From: Ricinus communis
Taxonomy: Eukaryota; Streptophyta; Magnoliopsida; Malpighiales; Euphorbiaceae
Assembly (NCBI RefSeq): GCF_019578655.1
Contig: NC_063260.1
Location: forward strand, 23,708,888 to 23,772,887
Direction of reading: 5' to 3'
Length of the DNA: 64,000 bases
This document shows positions 56,525 to 64,000 of this stretch, in pieces. Under the pieces are notes generated by a model. The model was not told the DNA's origin, did not search any database, and worked only from the letters and a program-made list of their open reading frames with translations. The stretch's first letter is position 1; each line of letters starts with the position of its first letter. A program made the position numbers and the translations under genes.

Positions 56525-58293
56525 CTAATCGCTAGATGATCCCTTGTCGTCATCATCCTCATGCTCCTTCACAACTTTCTCTATGAGCCTCCTCCGAACT
56601 CCTTCCATGACGGCTTCTCTTGATGGATCACTTCCACTCTGACCATCATTTAGTACAGGATCTGATTGACAGAGAACTAATGCAACACCTGATGATAAAG
56701 GAAAAAAAGAAGAAGAAAATTATGTGCCTATCATAAAAACACATTGGCAATTAAGAATGCAAGATACGCTATCATAATATTTTTCTCCTTTGGCAATAGG
56801 TTAAAAGGGAAAAACTAAACAAATTCGCAGAAAAATAATCAGTAAGGCTTTAACTTTTATGCAAAAAAATCTCCTGATGTATAGAATACATGTATTAAGT
56901 ATGCCTAGAGAAATATAAGACAACCACAGTGCATGATAAATAGGTCAAAATCAGATCACACCAGAAACCATGGTCTGTGCAAAAATGAAACATTCCAGCA
57001 GAGCATTGTTTAACACAATCGAAAAGTAACTTCATCCCGTTTTACACATGGTTAGCCGTGCAAAAACATCAAGTCATTCATTCAGGTTTGTAAGTTCATA
57101 ATGAAATTTTAGCATTTTAAAATCCCAGACAAACCAAAGTGCAGCTTCTGAAAATTTACAAGGCATGGGAGAATTAGAATCTATATACTATACAAGGTTT
57201 TGCTAAAAAATTTCTTGCATGACAACACTCTTGAGATATAGACTTGAGAAGATCCAATAATAAATTTCAACATATGAAAGAAAAAGCACAATAGTATAAT
57301 CTAAGGAAAAGGTAAAGAAATGGGAAAGCTGCAATTGAAAAGCTAAAATAACTACATTGTAAGAAGTGCTCATCTGCTAATTACCTTCAGGGGTGCATCT
57401 CCGGCCAAAACTGCGGAGACCCACATAATTTGCTTTCACTGCACCATTATTGTACACCAACAAAGTGGGCAGATTATAATCAGGGTAGTTTGGTATACAA
57501 TCTGTAGATATGATCTTAACAAACTTTGTAGCAGGATATCTAGTTGCCAGTTCTTCCAGACATCGAAGCAATACTCCACATTCCTGGTATCTATCAAAAG
57601 GAAAGAAAAAAAAAATACAAAGCAAAATCAAGCACAAGTATAACTTGTATTACAGCACTAGGCAATTAAAATCGCATATAATGTCAAGAGGCAAAATACC
57701 CATCTTTATAGAGAAGAACAATAACCCAGACGTCGGATGGAGCTTGTGAAACTTCTCTAACAAAATCAGACCCTGAAATTGGAAGCACTGATCCAAACTT
57801 TAAGATTTTAGCTTCTTCTCTCATCTCAGCCAACCTCTTCTTCCTATTAATAAAACATAATTCAATTTGGACATAATGAAAACAACCAAGTAACTAACAT
57901 AACGAAAACAGAACACCCACTTCAGTAAACTAAACTATTTATATGATAGCGTTATTTAAATGGTATTGGCCTTACTTTCCCCAGTTTTCTTGATTCCCAA
58001 AAAAAGAATGAAAAGAATTTAAGATTTTTCAATTGAGGGGTAAAGAAAGACCTGTATTCTTCGAGGAACCGGTCATCGTCAAGATCATCCTCAAGGTCTT
58101 CGAGGTCCTCTTGGGTTTTGTTATCGATCCAAGATTTATCTTTGGGAATGGAATCTTCATCAGGAGCAGGAGTGAAGGGAGGTGGCTTAAAGGCAGGAGG
58201 CTTTTCAGGTAAATTACCAAGCTTTCTCTGTATATCATCCCATTGTGTTGATGCGCCTTCCACGTCCTTGTATATGAAGTGATAATCCCCCAT
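56525..58293 (-). CDS. Phosducin-like protein, PDCL3/PhLP2 type
   Basis: Phosducin-like proteins of this subfamily are cytosolic co-chaperones of the CCT/TRiC chaperonin (family knowledge). Minus-strand exons 58293-58052, 57843-57700, 57590-57385, 56688-56525; GT-AG, in phase, 251 aa. The N-terminal helix region reads STQWDDIQRKLGNLPEKPP, then an acidic linker (TQEDLEDLEDDLDDDRFLEEY) into KKRLAEMREEAKILKFGSVL. The thioredoxin fold follows, with VWVIVLLYKDGYQECGVL, KFVKIISTDCIPNYPDYNLP and TLLVYNNGAVKANYVG. The thioredoxin CxxC is absent, as expected for phosducins. The C-terminus is VRRRLIEKVV then an acidic DDDDKGSSSD tail. The STDCIPNYPD(Y/R)NLPT block is the strongest link to PDCL3. Convergent with uL13m and divergent from CSN3. 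Confidence 0.92.
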
Positions 58294-59775
58294 TTTTCCT
58301 TTTTTTTGTTGCTTCTTTCTTCTGCGTGCTGTGGATCTTTCTTTTCCGTCGTTCTTGTTACTCTTCTTAACTTTTTTCCTTTTTTCCTTTCCCCCTAGCT
58401 GGGGGCGTTGCAGTCCTACTTCTGACCAGGCTTTATGTTATGTTAGGGCTGCTCTTTGGGGCCAGCCCACCAACTCGTTTAGAAAGCAAATGAACGGACG
58501 CATAAAAAATTAGGATTTTGTTTTTCATTCATTTACTTTTTCTTTAAAAGATGATGCATCCATTTCATACTAATTATTTTTTTAATAATTTATTTAAATT
58601 AAAAAATATTTAATAAATTTAATTATAAAAAATTAATTAAACTAAACTAAATCATTTTTTTATAGATAATACAACTACTATTACATTTATTCTAACACAA
58701 TAACAAAATATAAAAAAATTAATATTGCAGTGAATATATAAAAATAAAAATAAATAATAATTTTTTTATTTGATAAAAAGACAGTTCATTTAGTTTTAAC
58801 CAGCGAAAAATAAACTGTACTGGATATGTCCGAAATCTCTGATAATATCTATAGATATTTTGTGTTTTAGTAAGAGCTATATATTATTATATGTAAATTC
58901 AACTGTATGGTATACATTAGTATTTTGGTGCATTTTTCCTTTTGAATTAGAATAAATATATTTTAGAACTTTTTCTTTAAAATTTAAAGTGTAAGTTCTC
59001 AAAAGAATTTCAACAATTAATACATATCGATTGTTTTAAACTAAAAGAAAATTCTTTGGTTGAACTAAAAAGAAACTCTTTGGTGAAATAGTATTACTAT
59101 ATAATATCAAATTTATATATAATAAAAGCATAATGGGCATGACATGTATGTATGGATGAACCAAATCCTTCTTAAATTTTATCATAGAAAGCTTGTACAT
59201 GTTTTGTAGTACCTCCTGTCATATAAATGTTCTTAACATTAGTTGAGTATTCGACATGAATTGACATGAAATAATACCTACAACTTTTCGTCATTAATAG
59301 GCCTATCCAAAAGAAAAATTGTGAAATATATAATATTAAATTTTTTAATTTTAATTCTAATTTTTTTTAGTAGAAGTTGAAATTTTCTATTATTATATTA
59401 AAATATTAATTTCAATTCCAATATCAACAAGACAAAAGAGGTATTTTATAGATCAAATTAAACATCGAGTTGTCAATCTTATATAACCTCTGCAATATAA
59501 AATTATATATTTTAAAAATAAAATTAATTTAAAAATTATACTTTTTAAAATAGATAATATAGTTCATGATCAATTTGTGTAATTTAGAATTAGATGGTTT
59601 AAAATAATAATTATGGCAAATAGTGGTGCTAAATATGGATTTGTTGATGCTACTCCTACTCCTATTTATGCCCCAAATATCTCTTCAGAAAAACAAACAC
59701 AAGAGACAGAATCCTTTGAGAGAAGTGAGCGAGTGTTTTATGAATTGAATTGATAGAAAAGCATAGAGGAAAAGA
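58294..59775. promoter_or_regulatory. Upstream region shared by the divergent PDCL3-like and CSN3 genes
   Basis: 1.48 kb between start codons. The PDCL3 side (58294-58460) has pyrimidine tracts and gggccagccc. The middle (58550-59560) is very AT-rich with no recognisable feature. The last 150 bp before 59776 is the probable CSN3 leader. Confidence 0.45.
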
Positions 59776-62700
59776 ATGAACAGCGGTAGTATAGAATCGT
59801 TAGTAACACAAATCCAAGGGCTGTCGAGCAGTGCTACGGACATCTCTGCGCTTCACAATTACTTGAAACAAGCTGATGACTCGCTTCACTCTGACTCTCC
59901 AACTCGTTTATTGCCTTTTCTCGACCAGCTTGACCCTTCTGTTCACTCTCTCGGTTATCTCTATTTCTTGTATATTCTAATTTCTTCCTCTCTTTTTCTA
60001 TTCTTATTTCAAATACTGAGAATTATTACTTATAGTGGATGGTTAAATAAATGTTAGGGTTAGTTGCTTCTGTATAAAGTTTTCAACTTGATTCAGCCTG
60101 TAGTTGCATCTTTAACAACTGGGATTTATCTTTTCAAATTTTGGAGGTAGCTTGTTTTTATCACCACGATCATTACTAGGTTAATAATAGTATTTGGCAA
60201 TAATTGTTAGCTTCAGTTTTGCGTTTTTTTTTTTTTTGAATTCGAGTGAACTGATCAATTAAAAAGTATTATCTATATGTGATATTGTCTATTAATTCAT
60301 ATACATATTATATACTTGTGATCATATGTCTATTGCTGGTGGCAGAGAAGCATGCACATCGGGTCCAATTTCTAAAGAGCAAGCCAGAACGTTGGTCTTA
60401 ATCCTTGCAAGATTCGTAACTTCTTGTGCTGCTGATCAGATTCGTTTGGCACCTGATAAGTGTAATTTGCTTATTCAGATGGCCTAAGTATGTTATGTCT
60501 CTTACGGTGATTTCTGCAATATTTATCATTCTCATTAATTACTTTGAATTTTGCAGTTATATCTGTTTGTAAGAGGTTCAAGGACCAAGTTATGCTGCTT
60601 GAAGAACCTATGCGCGGGGTAGCTCCATTGCTAGCAGCTGTGCGCAAGCTTCAGTCTTCCTCTGTCCATTTGACTACTTTGCATCCAGAGTTTCTTCAAC
60701 TTTGTCTGTTATCCAAGTGCTATAAAACTGGTCTTTCCATTCTGGAAGATGATATTTTTGAGGTTGATCAGCCAAGGGACTTGTTTCTCTATTCTTATTA
60801 TGGGTGGGTTCATTTTCTCTGCTCACAGTTTATTCTTTTCATCCTAAATTTTCTTGCTTTCGTTATACTGATATTCTCTAATATCTGGAAGCTTTTGGTG
60901 TTTCAGTTGATGCTTTATTTCTCATTTGGCATTTGTCACTTCCATTATAAATGGCATGTGCTAGCGTATTATGGTTTTTTAATGCTCCATCCTTGATATC
61001 TTGCATTCCTTCCGCTTAAACAGGATCTGTAGTTATGATTCAGAATTGTGCAATTTACTAAATGTATTGGCATCTGAACAACTTATTACCTTCCGTTAAC
61101 CATTGATAACATGATTGATATGTTGGATATGATAATTTTCCAATATAATTTTTATGCTTACTCTATAGGAGAATTATAAATTTAGCTTTCAAATAGTTTA
61201 AATTATGTGGTAAAAATAAACTTGGAGTTTTAAATGAAAATACAACTTCGCCTATTAGATGTTAATATTGCTATTGTTTTCAACTATAAATCATTCAAGC
61301 ATTACACAACTGATCTACAACCTATAGATATAGGTTTCTGCTTATTGGTGTACTTTTGTCCATCTTAAAAAACAAAAAAAGAGTTTGGATAATAAATAAA
61401 TAAATGATGAAAAGATAGAAGAAAAAGATGGCGAGTTACTTGACAATCAAAGCTACTTTGTTCTTTGTGCTTTAAGTGCTTAACATCTTTCTATTTTGAT
61501 GAGGAACTTCTAAGCATGTCTCACAGTTGATATCATGACAGAGGGATGGTATGCATTGGACAAAAGCGCTTTCGAAAAGCATTGGAGCTTCTACACAATG
61601 TATGATTACCATTTGCATTGCAGTTAATTGATTTTGGTGATCCATCTGCATCATGGTGGTTGACTCAGTTAACATTCTTCATTTCAGGTTGTGACTGCAC
61701 CTATGTCTTCCATAAATGCTATAGCTGTTGAAGCATACAAAAAATACATATTGGCTTCCCTCATTCACCAGGGACAGGTAGAAATCACTCTTTTTCCTCG
61801 CTCTTCTTGACATTCATAGATATAGAACACAAACCAGTGAGTAATACCTAGTCAGGGATATATATGTCTAAGTAAGAACTTCTAATCTTGGCAATTAGCA
61901 TGTGACTGGTTATTCTTGTGGTGGCAGTTTTCCACCAGCCTTCCTAAATATGCTTCTTCAGCAGCTCAGAGAAATCTAAAGAACTTCTGTCAGGTAATTA
62001 GAAAATAAACATTATCTGGTGAATTTAATCGATCAAGTTATATTAATACTTGAATTTTCTGGGATCAATTGATGGAGAATATTCATAATGGGCCTTCTTG
62101 CCAGTGCTGTTAAATAATTATTATGGTATTTCTCAACTGAGGCTCTGGCAGTTTACAAATGATAGTGTTACCAGTAGTTCTCTTTATTACGGAATGGGAT
62201 GACCATCCGCTATATGCATGAGCAAATATCCTTCTGTGGGGAATTGGTTATCCTTTTCTCAGGTTTTGGGGTTAGCTTTTCAAATCTTATATGCTCTACT
62301 TCCAAAAAAGAAAAATTACCTTCTTGGTAGATGTGCACGGCATGTATGTTTATTGATCCACTGCCAAGCTTCCTATAGCTGGCCACTATGATTTACTTGC
62401 TGGAAATTTGATGTGCATGTCTGTTTGTTTGTACATATTTTGTGTTGTGTGCGTGTGTACATAGACATAAAACGTTGGATGTATGTATAATATTCTGTTA
62501 CCCTAAAGCTGTGCTTACTAGGCCATGGCCTGTATGTTCACAATTTCTGAATGATAAACATTTTATTTCTTGTTTTCTATGAGTTCTATTCAGTTAGACT
62601 ATCATGCAGAATTTCAATCATCTGGATTTTCTTTGGACCATGTGAACTTTGGTTAAGTTCTGTTCTTTTAACACATTACCTTGTCCTTCGAGCAGCCCTA

Positions 62701-63855
62701 CATTGAATTGGCAAACAGTTATAGCACTGGAAAAATTGCAGAACTAGAGACGTATGTTCAGACAAACAGAGAGAAGTTCGAAAGTGTGAGTTATCTATCA
62801 TAAATTTAAATGACTTTTGTAAATCTGAGATCTGTCTGATAGTTGCATGAAATTTTCACTTGGTTCCTTCAGTCTTTTAAAAGAGGCTTCTTAAACTCTT
62901 TTGCAGGACAATAATCTTGGACTGGTGAAGCAAGTTGTATCATCCATGTATAAGAGAAATATCCAGAGATTAACGCAGACATATTTGACTCTCTCACTCC
63001 AAGATATAGCCAACACAGTGCAACTCAATAGCCCAAAGGAGGCAGAAATGCATGTGCTTCAAATGGTAGTTCCTGATGTCTATAGACAAAGATCTTTAAA
63101 TTGCACTGTCATATATGCTGTATGATTAACATCTTTCTTGTAAAATTTTAGATTCAAGATGGTGAAATATATGCAACAATTAACCAAAAAGATGGTATGG
63201 TTAGATTCCTAGAGGATCCTGAGCAATACAAAACCTGTGAGATGATCGAGCATATTGACTCCTCAATTCAGAGGTATAGTAGTTATAATTGTAAAAGTAC
63301 ATTCAGTTTACTTGCAGTTTCCAGTAAAAATTTTCTTGGGGATAACATCGACCACATATTACCTGAAGTACTTAACTATTTGAATATTATCAATTAAAAA
63401 TTATCTGAAGCAAAAAATATTGTCTGTCCAGATGATGTTAAACTTGGCTTAAATGGGATTTCATTCTTGCAACAAGAAGCACTCAGTTAGTCTGTTATTT
63501 TCTTAATAACGAAATGTGTTGGCTGTCTATTTGTAAAAATGCAGTAGCAGTTTCCGATTAATCATTATTAGATAAATAAGTTTGTAAGTCCCCTTGCTTT
63601 TCCAGGATAATGAACCTCTCGAAGAAGTTGACTGCAATGGATGAACTTATGTCATGTGATCCTTTGTACCTAGCAAAGGTGAGCGATGCTTTGATTTATC
63701 ATTTTGCCATGTATTAGGCGATGGCCAAATTTGTTCTGGTACCTTGAGCACTCACTGATCAGATGGTAATTACGTTGTGCATCCAGGCTGGGAGAGAGCG
63801 CCAGAGGTTTGACTTTGACGACTTTGACACTGTTCCTCAGAAATTTAATATATGA
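59776..63855 (+). CDS. CSN3: COP9 signalosome complex subunit 3
   Basis: CSN3 is a PCI-domain scaffold of the COP9 signalosome, which removes NEDD8/RUB from cullin-RING ligases; in plants it represses photomorphogenesis (fusca class). Exons: 59776-59969, 60346-60461, 60557-60803, 61542-61599, 61688-61777, 61928-61993, 62696-62785, 62907-63065, 63152-63273, 63606-63678, 63787-63855; GT-AG and in phase, 427 aa, as expected for plant CSN3. Recognisable blocks: [80 protein letters not shown]. The C-terminal PCI region (roughly 250-370) reads [52 protein letters not shown] and [17 protein letters not shown]. The conserved tail ends [15 protein letters not shown]. All exons lie inside the window. 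Confidence 0.96.
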
Positions 63856-64000
63856 GGGAAGCAGGAGATTTGCAGATTATATGTTCTTCATATTTTTTTT
63901 TTACCGGCTCCTTGTTCAAAGAGAAGAAATTTTCCTTTCTTGGTCTCGCCAATGAAAATGAGCACATTTTCAGAAATACCGTCCAAAATTTGATACTCCT
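63856..64000 (+). other. CSN3 3' UTR start
   Basis: Non-coding sequence directly after the CSN3 stop, with a T-rich stretch at 63892-63902; it runs off the window. Confidence 0.7.

Noticed and set aside
1..64000. A new defence or mobile gene system.
   Set aside because: Every confidently coded gene belongs to a well-known plant family, and the remaining structure is transposon-derived or AT-rich spacer.

Overview
This is nuclear DNA from a dicot plant. The evidence is intron-rich genes with GT-AG introns, AT-rich spacers, plant Copia LTR retrotransposons primed by initiator-Met tRNA, and proteins whose closest recognisable relatives are plant organelle, cohesin and COP9 signalosome components. 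A rosid, perhaps of the Malpighiales, is a guess from protein similarity only. No tRNA, rRNA, CRISPR or prokaryotic features were seen.

Layout. 1-4752: a decayed minus-strand Copia element (A); its left LTR runs off the window. 5070-13041 (+): PPO2, mitochondrial-type protoporphyrinogen oxidase, 18 exons, with a MITE-like foldback in one intron and a 1.1 kb Mutator-like element with long inverted repeats in another. 15404-19503: a second, older, gag-deleted minus-strand Copia element (B). 19509-27799: 8.3 kb without a recognisable gene, but with a compact G-box/RY/TATA cluster near 25.0-25.1 kb followed by a foldable GC-rich segment. 27800-32722 (+): ankyrin-repeat protein. 34568-36616 (-): organellar (probably mitochondrial) ribosome recycling factor. 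38057-40894 (+): MTERF5-like organelle transcription factor. 42789-49792 (+): Rad21/Scc1-type cohesin subunit (SYN2-like). 52414-55451 (+): mitochondrial ribosomal protein uL13m. 56525-58293 (-): phosducin-like protein (PDCL3/PhLP2 type). 59776-63855 (+): COP9 signalosome subunit 3.

All eight genes could be assembled exon by exon into full-length open frames, with lengths that fit their families. Four probably serve organelles: PPO2 (haem), RRF and uL13m (mitochondrial translation) and MTERF5 (plastid transcription). They do not form an operon. RRF/MTERF5 and PDCL3/CSN3 are divergent pairs with about 1.4-1.5 kb between start codons; uL13m and PDCL3 converge.

From memory of Arabidopsis, PPO2, the ankyrin gene, the phosducin-like gene and CSN3 are neighbours on chromosome 5, while uL13m and RRF are neighbours at the top of chromosome 3. 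If so, this window may preserve an ancestral order that was split by duplication and gene loss in Arabidopsis. I found no convincing new biological system. The best candidates for a second look are the orphan promoter-like cluster at 25 kb, the GC-AG intron and 22-nt microexon in the RRF gene, the degenerate acidic repeats in the cohesin, and the transposons in and beside PPO2.
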